A stretch of 64,000 nt of DNA from the NCBI RefSeq assembly GCF_036010485.1, contig NZ_CP108568.1, positions 4,533,001 through 4,597,000 of the forward strand, written 5' to 3'. Made by a program: the position numbers and the translations under genes. Under the pieces are notes generated by a model. The model searched no databases. It saw only the letters and a program-made list of their open reading frames with translations, and had not been told where the DNA came from. Numbering within the stretch: the stretch's first letter is position 1; each line of letters begins with the position of its first letter. Of the stretch, positions 15,950 to 24,438 are shown in pieces. This stretch comes from Streptomyces sp. NBC_01198. GTDB lineage: Bacteria; Actinomycetota; Actinomycetes; Streptomycetales; Streptomycetaceae.

Positions 15950-18022
15950 ATGGACCCGGAACGCTGGCACCAGCACAACGTGACCTTCACCGACCGCGAC
16001 AGCGGCAAGCGCGCCATTACCGAGCGGCTCGGCCCCGCTCTCCTCGCGGCCGAGAGCGCCGGACAGATCAACGGCTGGTGGTTCATGAACAAGCAGCCGT
16101 GGCCGCTGCGTTACCGGGCCGTGCAGCCCTCGCCGCTTGTGGAGAACGTGCTGAGCGAGCTCGTCGACGACGGCACGGTGACGTCGTGGCTGCCCGGCCT
16201 GTACGAGCCGGAATCCGCGGCCTTCGGTGGGCCCCTGTCGATGGACGCCGCCCACGACCTGTTCCACGAGGACAGCCGGCACCTGCTCACCTACCAGCCC
16301 GGCCCCGGTCGGCTCGGACGCAAAGAGAGCGCGGTCTTGCTCATCAGCGCCATGTTGCGCGCCGCCAACCTGGACTGGTTCGAGCAGGGCGACGTGTGGG
16401 CGAAAGCCGCCGCGCTGCGGCCGGCCGCTCCCGCCCCCGAAGTGTCAGCCCTGATACCGGCGATGCGGACCCTGATGACCGTCGACGCCCGCAGCCTGTG
16501 CCGACCGGGCCGCCCGCTGGACGGGCACGCCGAGTGGGTGGCCGCCTTCGAGCGGGCCGGAACCAGGCTGGCCTACCTCGCCACCGGGGCCGGACTGACG
16601 CGCGGTGTGCGCGCCGTCCTGGCCCACCACGTGATCTTCCACGCCAACCGCGCCGGTCTCCGTCTCGGAGACCAGAGCGCCCTGTTCGCCATCGCACGAG
16701 AGGCAGTCATGGGATCCAGCGACAACACCGCGCCGTCCGCCGAGGGCACGCCGCAAGCCGCTAGCGTCGGAGCGGTGACTACCGACACCCTCGCCACCAA
16801 CGGGGCCGACGCCACGCAGCTCCGTAATGCCCTGGTCGACCAGATCCGGCAGGCCGGACAGGCCCGATCGGCCGCCGTCGAGGCCGCGCTGCGCGCCGTA
16901 CCGCGGCATCTGTTCGTGCCCGACGCGTCCCTGGAAGACGCCTACGCCAACAGCCCGGTCAACATCAAGTACGACGACGACGGCACCGCCATCTCCTGCG
17001 CCTCGCAGCCCACGGTGGTCGCCCTCATGCTCGACCAGCTCGGAGTGCTGCCCGGGATGCGTGTCCTCGAACTCGGCGCGGGCACCGGTTACAACGCCGC
17101 GCTCCTCGCGCAACTGGTCGGCAACGCCGGTCACGTCACGACCATCGACGTCGACGAGGACTTGGTGGAAGGAGCCCGCGCGCACCTGGCCGCCGCCGGG
17201 TTCCCCCACGTCGAGGCCCTGACGCGAGACGGGGCGCTCGGCCACGCCGGCAGCGGACCGTACGACCGGATCATCGCCACGGTCGGCGCGCACGGCGTCC
17301 CCCACGCCTGGCTCGACCAGCTGGCCCCCGGCGGCCGGCTCGTCGTCCCGCAGCGCCTCAAGGGCAGCGTCTCCCGGTCCATCGCCTACGAGTCGCACGA
17401 CGGGCGTTGGCGGAGCGTCAGCAGCCAGATGAACACCTTCATGCCGCTGCGGCGCGGCATCGCCGACGACGACCGGCGCATCATCCCCCTCAGCGCCGAC
17501 GGCAAGGTGCGTCTCCAGGCCCCGGCCGGCCACGGCATCGACGCAGACGCGCTCGCGAGCGTGCTCGACCAGCCGCGCGTGGAGGAGTGGACCGGCATGA
17601 CGGTCCGCGCCATGGAGTCCCCGGAGTGGATGGAGCTGTTCGTCTCCGCGAGCCTGCCATCCGGTCTGGTCCGGATGCTGTTCCCCGCGGCCGCCAAGGG
17701 CACGCTGCTCACCGACGACCCCTACCCGTCGGCGACCGCCGCCGTCGACAAGGGCGCCGTCACCTACCTCGCGCGCCGCCTGTTGAAACAGACGACGCCG
17801 GACGGCGGCAAGCTCTGGGAGTTCGGCGCCATCGGGCACGGCCCCGGCAGCGACGAGCTGGCCGCCAAGGTCGCCGACGCCATCCGCACCTGGGACCGCG
17901 ACTACCGCGGCCGCGAAGCCAGCTTCGAGATCCAGCCGCTGGACGCCCCCACGATCGAGGAGCGACCGGGCCGGTTCGCCCTGGACACCCCGCTGAACCG
18001 CATGGTCGTCGACTGGCAGTAG
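15950..18022 (+). CDS. SpaB_C-like domain fused to FxLD-system O-methyltransferase
   Basis: A 690-aa two-domain protein. Residues ~1-255 resemble the thiopeptide-type/SpaB_C elimination fold (WHQHNVTFTD, then GWWFMNKQPWPLRYR). Residues ~285-690 form a protein-L-isoaspartate methyltransferase-like domain with a SAM loop LELGAGTGYN (about 373-382) and the PCMT-like segment ISCASQPTVVALML (348-361). Family precedent: LanS-type O-methyltransferases of class I lanthipeptides methylate a core Asp, leading through succinimide to isoaspartate. D43-D44 of the precursor are the likely targets (inference). The gene starts 17 bases after lanC. An internal ATG at 16709 could yield the methyltransferase alone. 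Confidence 0.85.
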   Translation: MDPERWHQHNVTFTDRDSGKRAITERLGPALLAAESAGQINGWWFMNKQPWPLRYRAVQPSPLVENVLSELVDDGTVTSWLPGLYEPESAAFGGPLSMDAAHDLFHEDSRHLLTYQPGPGRLGRKESAVLLISAMLRAANLDWFEQGDVWAKAAALRPAAPAPEVSALIPAMRTLMTVDARSLCRPGRPLDGHAEWVAAFERAGTRLAYLATGAGLTRGVRAVLAHHVIFHANRAGLRLGDQSALFAIAREAVMGSSDNTAPSAEGTPQAASVGAVTTDTLATNGADATQLRNALVDQIRQAGQARSAAVEAALRAVPRHLFVPDASLEDAYANSPVNIKYDDDGTAISCASQPTVVALMLDQLGVLPGMRVLELGAGTGYNAALLAQLVGNAGHVTTIDVDEDLVEGARAHLAAAGFPHVEALTRDGALGHAGSGPYDRIIATVGAHGVPHAWLDQLAPGGRLVVPQRLKGSVSRSIAYESHDGRWRSVSSQMNTFMPLRRGIADDDRRIIPLSADGKVRLQAPAGHGIDADALASVLDQPRVEEWTGMTVRAMESPEWMELFVSASLPSGLVRMLFPAAAKGTLLTDDPYPSATAAVDKGAVTYLARRLLKQTTPDGGKLWEFGAIGHGPGSDELAAKVADAIRTWDRDYRGREASFEIQPLDAPTIEERPGRFALDTPLNRMVVDWQ

Positions 18023-18094
18023 CAGCCGATGTCCCGCCGGTGGGGCCCACGCGCTCCACCGGCCCACGCCGCGCCGCACACCCCAGGGGGAGAT

Positions 18095-19789
18095 ATGGAC
18101 CCACACGGCCAGATAGCCCGGCGTTTCCCGCTCATCGCCCGCCACCGCCCCGCCTGCCTGCCGCTACCCGACCGCCTGCGAACCCTGGCAGAACTGGCGG
18201 TTCAGGCAGCGAAGCGCTCCCATCCGGGAACCGCCTCGACGGTCTTCAACCAATCCGCGCTGCTCGCCTCCGACGTGGGCCTGCCCGACCTCGCCCGCAC
18301 GATGTGCCACCGGCACGCCAGCGCCTACCTCCAGGCGTGTCCGCTCCCGGCCATGAGCGCCATCCGGGGCCTGGAGCCCCTGGTCAACCTCGCCCGCCTG
18401 CAGATCCGCGCCGGCCACGGCGACGACGGTCGCGCCCGCCTCCTGGCCCTGTACGAGGCAGTCAGCGCCGGCGAACCCGTCGCCTTCGAAGGAACCGAGG
18501 TGCCAGGCGACCTGACCCGCACTGAGAAGGATCGGCAGGAGGTCCGGGCGTGGCTGTGGCGGGTCGTCCTCGCCGACGGCACCCGCACCCTGACCAACAC
18601 CGGCCGGTGGCGCGAAGCCCTCGCCCACATCGAGCAGCACCGCGGCATCGGCACCCGCATGCTCGACGGCCGCCAAGTCGCCGTCGTCGCCGCCCTCACC
18701 GAAGGCGACACCGGACGTGCCCAGCAGCTCCTCAACACCACCGCACCCGGCGACCCGTGGGAGCAGGCCGTCACCGACGCGCTGGTTGTCCTGTGCCTCA
18801 ACGACGCCGGCCGGGAGACGTCCACCCTGCTGAGCAACTTGGTCGACTACTGCCGCGCCCGAGAGGCCAGTCCGGGGATGACCGTCTTCGACACACGCCT
18901 CGGCCTCACCGTGCTCGACATCGCAGTGTCCACGGACCATCCGGCCGCCCGTGCCCTCGTGGAGGACCTGGCCCGCCGGACGATGGCCGCGCGCGACGGC
19001 TATGCAGCCCGCGAGTTGCTGGCAGACCCCCTGTGGGCCGTCGTCGCCACCGAGGACCAGACCCGGGACTGCCGTGATCTGGTCTACGCCTGCGGCCTCG
19101 ACTCTGGGCTCCTGGCCTCGGAGCACTCCGACTCGCTGGCCTATGGCCTGAATTCCAGCGAAGAGGTGATCAAGGCCTGGTTGTCCGTCACAGCGTCCAA
19201 GGACTCATGGAGCACCCGGGCAACTCGGCGGTGGGTTGCCGCCGAGCCGACGAGTACCGCACGGCGCGACGGTCCGCTGACCCGCCCCCGGCCAGCGCTA
19301 GCCTCGGCCGCTGTGAGCACAACCCAGCCCGACCGTGGTCCGGCCCGCGACGCCTCCGTCGTCGTAGCCCGCGACGAAAGCGGCCTCGTAGCCCTCCTCA
19401 GCGCCCACTTCCCCGACCACGGAGGTGACTACCTCTTCCTCCCAGGCGGCCGCAAGGAACCCGGTGAAACCGACGAGGATTGCGCGCGCCGCGAACTACG
19501 CGAAGAGGCCGGCATCACCGCGACGCTCTGGCGCCCCCTCGGCACATACGCGCTCACGCTCGCCTCTGCCGCCCGCATCCACCTTTACGAAGCCCGGCAC
19601 CTCACCCTCGGAGCGCAGGAACTGACCCCCACCGAGCAGGACTTCAAGCTTGCCTGGTGGCCTATGGATCAAGCCTTGGACGCCGCAGCCGAAGGCCGCT
19701 TCCTCCTCCCTGCTGGCCCTCTGGCTCTCTTCCTCGCAAGCAGGCCGGAGCGACACCAGAATGCCGAGACCACGACCGTTCAGGGTTGA
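18095..19789 (+). CDS. TPR-like helical protein continuous with a Nudix hydrolase domain
   Basis: One open frame of 564 aa from an ATG with AGGGGGAG at 18085-18092. Residues ~1-380 are helical and TPR-like (for example VFNQSALLASDVGLPDLART), a type common beside Streptomyces RiPP and regulatory genes. After an Arg/Pro/Ser-rich linker, residues ~407-560 are a Nudix hydrolase with a complete Nudix box (GGRKEPGETDEDCARRELREE spans G-x5-E-x7-REL-xEE). An in-frame GTG at 19313 sits 8 bases after a TAGCCT -10-like box, so a separate leaderless Nudix protein of 158 aa may also, or instead, be made. It follows the methyltransferase gene by 72 bases. Confidence 0.7.
   Translation: MDPHGQIARRFPLIARHRPACLPLPDRLRTLAELAVQAAKRSHPGTASTVFNQSALLASDVGLPDLARTMCHRHASAYLQACPLPAMSAIRGLEPLVNLARLQIRAGHGDDGRARLLALYEAVSAGEPVAFEGTEVPGDLTRTEKDRQEVRAWLWRVVLADGTRTLTNTGRWREALAHIEQHRGIGTRMLDGRQVAVVAALTEGDTGRAQQLLNTTAPGDPWEQAVTDALVVLCLNDAGRETSTLLSNLVDYCRAREASPGMTVFDTRLGLTVLDIAVSTDHPAARALVEDLARRTMAARDGYAARELLADPLWAVVATEDQTRDCRDLVYACGLDSGLLASEHSDSLAYGLNSSEEVIKAWLSVTASKDSWSTRATRRWVAAEPTSTARRDGPLTRPRPALASAAVSTTQPDRGPARDASVVVARDESGLVALLSAHFPDHGGDYLFLPGGRKEPGETDEDCARRELREEAGITATLWRPLGTYALTLASAARIHLYEARHLTLGAQELTPTEQDFKLAWWPMDQALDAAAEGRFLLPAGPLALFLASRPERHQNAETTTVQG
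19299..19304 (+). promoter_or_regulatory. Candidate -10 box for a leaderless Nudix transcript
   Basis: TAGCCT followed by 8 bases and then GTG at 19313. This spacing places the transcription start at the GTG itself, as in leaderless actinobacterial genes. It lies inside the longer TPR-Nudix frame. No convincing -35 box was found. Confidence 0.4.
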
Positions 19790-19824
19790 GCGGTGCTCCG
19801 CCGAACACAGAGAGGCACGACACC

Positions 19825-20436
19825 ATGAAGCACGAGTACGAAGCGAAGTTCCTGGCCGTGGATGTCGTCGACCTCCAGGCCAAGCTGACGTCCCTGGGAG
19901 CGGTTCGGGCCTTCCCTCGCACCCTGCTCACCCGGAAGATCTTCGAGAGCGACGCCCTGGACGGCTCCCAGTGGGTGCGGCTGCGCGACGAGGGGACGCG
20001 TACGACGCTCACCCTTAAGCAGGTCACCGACGCCGGCTCCATCCACGGCACCACCGAGATCGAGACCGAGGTGAGTGACCTGGGCGCTATGGCCGAGATC
20101 CTCACCAACCTGGGTCTGCGTGAGGTGCGCTACCAGGAGAACTACCGCGAGGAATGGCAGCTTGGCGATGTCGCTTTCGACTTCGACACCTGGCCCGACC
20201 TCCCCACTTTCCTGGAGATCGAAGGCCCCGACGAGCAGTCGGTCCGCCAGGCGGCAGCCGAGCTCGGACTGGAGTACGCCCAGGCGCGCTTCGGCAGCGT
20301 GGACGCCATCTACAAGAGTGAGGCCGGCCGCGACATCCTCACCGAGCCCACCCTCCTGTTCGCCGACACGGCGCGGGACGAGGCACTGCGGGCTATCCGC
20401 ACCCGGCCGGTGAAAGCTGGGACGAAGTCGTGCTGA
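19825..20436 (+). CDS. CYTH-domain protein (class IV adenylyl cyclase-like)
   Basis: A 203-aa CYTH fold protein. The EYEAKF motif at the N-terminus (ExExK), basic and acidic ladder residues (WVRLRDEG, TLTLKQV) and FDTWPDLPTFLEIEG near the end match the triphosphate-tunnel family. Members act as adenylyl cyclase, thiamine triphosphatase or inorganic triphosphatase; which one cannot be told. The ATG at 19825 is preceded by a short purine stretch. Position suggests it belongs to the tail of the lanthipeptide transcript. It overlaps the next gene by 7 bases. Confidence 0.85.
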   Translation: MKHEYEAKFLAVDVVDLQAKLTSLGAVRAFPRTLLTRKIFESDALDGSQWVRLRDEGTRTTLTLKQVTDAGSIHGTTEIETEVSDLGAMAEILTNLGLREVRYQENYREEWQLGDVAFDFDTWPDLPTFLEIEGPDEQSVRQAAAELGLEYAQARFGSVDAIYKSEAGRDILTEPTLLFADTARDEALRAIRTRPVKAGTKSC

Positions 20437-20792
20437 CGGAGGTCTCCCGCCAGCACCGCGTGATCCCGGGCATAGCGGCGTTCGTCCGCGGCGGGCTGCC
20501 GGAACCCGCCGTGACCGATGACGGCAACGAGTGGAGTGACGGGCACTGCTGGCTGTTCTGCGGTCGGCAGTGGAGCCGCGTCCTGTGGATCGGCCCTGCC
20601 AGCGTCGCTGGAGCCGAGGCGCCGATGTACGCGTGCGGATCCTGCCTTCGCGAACTGCAGGAGCGCATCTGGCAGGCCATTCTCCTGAAGGACGATCCCC
20701 CGCTTCCCGCCCAGCCCAGCAGGACCGGGGTCCAGCACTCCACTGCTGCGAAGCAGTCGGGCAGGCACCGGCGCCAGCGTCGCAAGCCCTGA
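20430..20792 (+). CDS. Small hypothetical protein with a possible zinc-binding cluster
   Basis: A 120-aa protein starting with GTG inside the end of the CYTH gene. It has scattered cysteines (GHCWLFCGRQW and YACGSCLREL) that could bind a metal, and a basic C-terminal tail (RHRRQRRKP). No family recognised. The overlap with the CYTH gene suggests co-translation. Confidence 0.55.
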   Translation: MLTEVSRQHRVIPGIAAFVRGGLPEPAVTDDGNEWSDGHCWLFCGRQWSRVLWIGPASVAGAEAPMYACGSCLRELQERIWQAILLKDDPPLPAQPSRTGVQHSTAAKQSGRHRRQRRKP

Positions 20793-20959
20793 CTCCGCCC
20801 GGAACTGCTGGCGTGGAGCATCTGCTCCAGCGCAAGGCCAGCGGCGTGCCGATCATGGCGCGAATTGGTTACTCTTTGCGATCTTGCCGCCACTGATTGT
20901 CAGTGGTGGCTGTCAGCATCCATACGTGCGGGGACGGTTGACGAATGGAGGGGGGCGGC

Positions 20960-21250
20960 ATGCCCTGGATAGACAGCTATGCCAGGTCCGACGGAACGAA
21001 GGTGCGGGCCCATTTCCGCCCCGCTGCGGGATCAAGCAGCGGGGTCTTGTTCGGCGTGATTCTGATCGCCGCCGCCAGTTACCACGGCGGCCACGCCCCG
21101 GCTGATACGGGACACGTGGTCCCACGCCCCGCCAGCACCGTGCACTATCCGATCACCTTCCCGCCCGTGGCACCCAAGCGCCAATCGGCGGTGCCGCGGT
21201 CGACGGTGTCCTATCCGATCAGGTTCCCCTCGCCCGGAGCCGCACGGTGA
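20960..21250 (+). CDS. Small membrane protein with tandem 14-residue repeat
   Basis: A 96-aa protein with one hydrophobic segment at about residues 25-40 (GVLFGVILIAAASY). Two similar units follow, STVHYPITFPP and STVSYPIRFPS, suggesting an extracytoplasmic Pro-rich repeat. The ATG at 20960 follows GGAGGGGGG, a better site than the ATG at 20945. It overlaps the membrane-anchored nuclease by four bases (GTGA), so the two are probably made together. Confidence 0.6.
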   Translation: MPWIDSYARSDGTKVRAHFRPAAGSSSGVLFGVILIAAASYHGGHAPADTGHVVPRPASTVHYPITFPPVAPKRQSAVPRSTVSYPIRFPSPGAAR

Positions 21251-21930
21251 GCGCCAAGAAGCCGGCCAGGCACCGGCGCACGAAGAAGAACCGCGAGGCC
21301 GACCTGCTCGTACTTCTCGGGGTGGCCGTCGCAGCGATCTGGCTCGTGGTGACGGTGCTCGCCTGGCTGTTCGCCCACTGGTGGATCCTTCTCCTTCTCC
21401 TAGTCGTGGTGGCGGCCGGTGGTGGGACATGGGGCTATCAGCGTTTCCAGAACGCGCAGTGGGAGACCGTACGGTCCCAGAGCCTGCGCTACGCGCTCAC
21501 GCAGCTCGACGCCCTCCACCACCGCCAGTTCGAGTACGCCATACGAGACCTCATGCGCAGGGACGGCTGTCGCAACGCCGTCCAGGTCGGTGGCACCGGC
21601 GACAACGGTGCTGACGTCAAGGCCACCGATCCCTTCGGCCGCCGCTGGGTCATCCAGTGCAAGCACCGCCGCGACGGCGACCGCGGATCCGCCGTCGGAA
21701 CACCAGACCTGCACGTCCTGAACGGCACCGCCCGGCAGTTGCACGGCGCGGACGTCGTCGTCCTGGTCACCAACGGCCGCTTCTCCGCCAACTGCCCGCC
21801 CCTGGCCAAGTCCCAGAGACTCCACTTGGTCGACCGGCGCCTGCTGGGCATGTGGGCGTCGGGTTCACAGCCCATATGGGAAGTGCTGCGTGAGCTTCCG
21901 CCTCCGCGGAGAGCATCCACGCTCTCTTGA
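21247..21930 (+). CDS. Membrane-anchored Mrr-like restriction endonuclease
   Basis: A 227-aa protein. It has a basic N-terminus (KKPARHRRTKKN), two predicted transmembrane segments between residues ~20 and 63, and a C-terminal Mrr_cat PD-(D/E)xK nuclease domain. The active-site pattern is D123 in GDNGADVKA and Q137-x-K139 in WVIQCKHR. Mrr-type domains cleave DNA, often methylated DNA. Membrane tethering would place cleavage at the site of DNA entry. It is coupled by GTGA to the small membrane protein upstream and convergent with the relaxase gene. Confidence 0.8.
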   Translation: MSAKKPARHRRTKKNREADLLVLLGVAVAAIWLVVTVLAWLFAHWWILLLLLVVVAAGGGTWGYQRFQNAQWETVRSQSLRYALTQLDALHHRQFEYAIRDLMRRDGCRNAVQVGGTGDNGADVKATDPFGRRWVIQCKHRRDGDRGSAVGTPDLHVLNGTARQLHGADVVVLVTNGRFSANCPPLAKSQRLHLVDRRLLGMWASGSQPIWEVLRELPPPRRASTLS

Positions 21931-21982
21931 CGGCCGCGGTGACCGGCGTCAGATGTGCCCGGCCCCAATGGCTTCGCTCCTC

Positions 21983-23674
21983 CTATCGGCGGTGAAGCGA
22001 CCCCAGTTCCGGCGGGACGTTCCCGGAAGGTGCTGGCGTGGAGCCGGGGCTGGGTCGCGCAACTCCTATGGCCGTGCGGGCTTGGGCTGCTTGGACCCGG
22101 CGGTTGGGGGTGGTGGTGAGGCGCCAGGTGAGGACTTCGGCGGGTGAGTGGGCGGTGTCGAGTTCGCGTTCGGCGGTTACTTGCTGGAGGAGAGTGGGGA
22201 GGTGGTGGCCGGCAGTTTCGGCTTGGGCGAGGGTGGTGGCCAGGGCGGGCCAGGCCGGGTCGGTGAGGATGCGGTCTGCGTGGTCAGGGATGGCCCGGCG
22301 GACGGTGGTCTCCAGGCGGTGGGTGGTGTGGGGGCGTGGGGTGCTGCGGGCGAGGTCGGCCAGGACGGGGGCGGCGGCGTGGTGGTAGCCGGCCTGGAGG
22401 TGGGTGAGGGTCTGGTGCGCGGCGGCTGCTTGCTGCTGGTAGCCGCGTTGCTCGTACCAGCGGGTGGCGGCGATGGCCAGGTGGAGGAGGGTGGCGATCA
22501 CTGCGACGGGCAGGCCGCCGGCGTCGTGGGAGGCGTAGATGAGGTCCTTCGCTGCTTCGCGTAGGGCGGTTGCTTTGTGGTGGTCGGCGCGGATCGCGGA
22601 GCGTCGGGCGCGGTTGAAGGCGACGGCTGCGGCGCGGAGTTCGGCCTTGTAGGTGGGTGGGGCGTGCAGGGCGGTGTTGTGGAGCATGGTGCTGTAGGCG
22701 GCGAGGTGCGCCTGGGCTGCGGCGTCGTCGCCGCTGTCGAGGATCTTCGCTGTCTGGCGTAGGGCGTTATCGGCGTGCTGCCAGGTTTCGCGGGGGTGGG
22801 GACGGGATCGTCGGGCCGGGGCTTGTTCGGGGTGGGTGAGGGTTTCGCGGATGCGGACGATGGATAGATCGGGGGCGAGTTTCGAGCCGCCGTAGAAGAC
22901 GGGTTCGCCGTGGGTGTTGGTGTCGCCGGGGGCGGCGAGGCTGTAGCCGGTGACGTCCCCGGTCTGCGGTCCGAGGCGCTTGTTGACGGTGATGCCGAGG
23001 CTGCCCAGGACGTCGAAGAACTCCTGCTCGCTGCCGACGGCGGCCAGCACGGCGTATGCCTGCTCGCGTAGCCACTCCCTGCTGGTCACCGTCCGACCGA
23101 GGCGCTCGGCCTTCGCGCGTTCGGCACTGGTGGGGGTCTTGGGGGCGGTCATGTCGCCGGTCTTGAGCTGCCGCATCCCGAACTCGGCTTCGATCAGGCG
23201 GCATTCGGCTTGGGCGCGCATGCCGTCGCGGTTGGTGCGGGCGCGGCGGCCGTCGGCGCGTACGGAGATGGCGGCGATGTGGATGTGGTCGTGGGCGTGC
23301 CGGACCGCGATCCACCGGCAGGACAAGTCATCGCCCTCGGGGGCGATGCCGGTGGCTGCGACAATCCGGCGGGCGACCTCGGCCCACTCCGGATCGGTGA
23401 GGTAGCGGTCGCCGGGCGCGGTGCGCACGGGGCAGTGCCAGACGTGCTTGGCCGGCATCTTCCCGGTCTCCTTCGCCCGCAGCCGCGCGTGCAGGTCGAG
23501 GCGGCCGGCAAGTCGGCCGATGGTGGCGTTCGGGTCGCGCCCGGGGTCGGGGGCGCCCGTCATGTCCCAGGCGGCGACGATGTGCGGGTCGGTGTGCTCG
23601 TCACGGCGGCCCGGTCCGAACAGGTAGTAGAGCAGGCCGGCGGTGTGGGAGCCGGTGGAGACGTCAGGGACCAT
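21983..23674 (-). CDS. Relaxase/mobilization nuclease (MOB family)
   Basis: A 563-aa relaxase that nicks oriT and leads the transferred strand. The histidine triad is in RHAHDHIHIAAIS (HxDHxH), with the nucleophile probably in the N-terminal TAGLLYYLFG segment (tandem tyrosines). The remainder is an Ala/Arg-rich helical tail. The ATG overlaps the last base of the mobC stop (TGATG), so MobC and relaxase are translationally coupled. This arrangement is typical of actinobacterial mobilizable elements. Confidence 0.9.
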   Translation of the reverse strand: MVPDVSTGSHTAGLLYYLFGPGRRDEHTDPHIVAAWDMTGAPDPGRDPNATIGRLAGRLDLHARLRAKETGKMPAKHVWHCPVRTAPGDRYLTDPEWAEVARRIVAATGIAPEGDDLSCRWIAVRHAHDHIHIAAISVRADGRRARTNRDGMRAQAECRLIEAEFGMRQLKTGDMTAPKTPTSAERAKAERLGRTVTSREWLREQAYAVLAAVGSEQEFFDVLGSLGITVNKRLGPQTGDVTGYSLAAPGDTNTHGEPVFYGGSKLAPDLSIVRIRETLTHPEQAPARRSRPHPRETWQHADNALRQTAKILDSGDDAAAQAHLAAYSTMLHNTALHAPPTYKAELRAAAVAFNRARRSAIRADHHKATALREAAKDLIYASHDAGGLPVAVIATLLHLAIAATRWYEQRGYQQQAAAAHQTLTHLQAGYHHAAAPVLADLARSTPRPHTTHRLETTVRRAIPDHADRILTDPAWPALATTLAQAETAGHHLPTLLQQVTAERELDTAHSPAEVLTWRLTTTPNRRVQAAQARTAIGVARPSPGSTPAPSGNVPPELGSLHRR

Positions 23675-24438
23675 CAGGCCGCCTGCTGCTTGCCGACGAA
23701 CCCGTCGAGAAGCGTGAAGGCGTTCTCCACGGTCTGATCGACGCGGTCCAGGATGTGCTCGGCGTGGTCGGGGATGACACCGGAGTTGATGGCGTGGGTG
23801 ATCTGGTTGAGGTTGTTGCCGGTCCGCCGCAGCTGGGCGATCAGCTGCTCGACGGCCTCGACGAGCGGGCGTGCCGGGTCGTCCTCGGGGCTGCTGGTCG
23901 TGGTCTTGCCGAGGGCGTGGGCGTAGGCGACGTCACCGACGTAGCCGGCGAAGAACTGGCCGCGCGCTTGGGCGGCGGCCTGGATCACCGCGTCCGCGGT
24001 CGGGGTGAAGCGGATGCTGTGCACCCGGTCGCGGGTCTCCTTGGTGCGCTTGCGGTACAGCGGTGTTGGCAGCGGCGGATCAGCCGAATCGCGCGCAGAC
24101 AACGGCTCGTCGGTAGGCGTGAGGGGCGGGCGGTGGCCGCAGGCCGGGCAGCGGTTGCCGATGGGCATCGGCGGGTTGTCCTGGGTGAGGCCGCGCTCGG
24201 CCTCACTCACCTGGTCCGGCGCCCCCTGGCGCCGGGCCTCCTCCGCCCCCGCCGGGGCGGAGGCAAGCGCGGACGAAACCCGAAAGGAGTGTCGACCGCT
24301 CCAGCTTGCTCCGCCGGAGGCATGGCGTTCGGTGCTGTCTGTGCCGTTGAGGGAGCGGGCGGAGGCGGTACTGGTCTCGTCGGGGACAGGGCGGGTGTGT
24401 GGAGTGGGGATGACGGGCGTTTCGTTGCGGAGGGGCAT
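23674..24438 (-). CDS. MobC-like relaxosome accessory protein
   Basis: The C-terminal ~110 residues carry the MobC signature (RRTGNNLNQITHAINSG) preceded by a short helical DNA-binding region (HSIRFTPTADAVIQAAAQA). MobC helps the relaxase open oriT. The N-terminal ~90 residues from the ATG at 24438 look non-conserved, and an ATG at 24168 before a CPACGH zinc-like motif is a credible alternative start. The region just upstream contains the candidate oriT. Confidence 0.8.
   Translation of the reverse strand: MPLRNETPVIPTPHTRPVPDETSTASARSLNGTDSTERHASGGASWSGRHSFRVSSALASAPAGAEEARRQGAPDQVSEAERGLTQDNPPMPIGNRCPACGHRPPLTPTDEPLSARDSADPPLPTPLYRKRTKETRDRVHSIRFTPTADAVIQAAAQARGQFFAGYVGDVAYAHALGKTTTSSPEDDPARPLVEAVEQLIAQLRRTGNNLNQITHAINSGVIPDHAEHILDRVDQTVENAFTLLDGFVGKQQAA

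Noticed and set aside
11427-18022. Reading the cluster as a thiopeptide or linear azole peptide locus because of the thiopeptide-type domain
   Set aside because: No YcaO cyclodehydratase or pyridine synthase is present, while LanC zinc ligands and the FxLD precursor motif point to a lanthipeptide.
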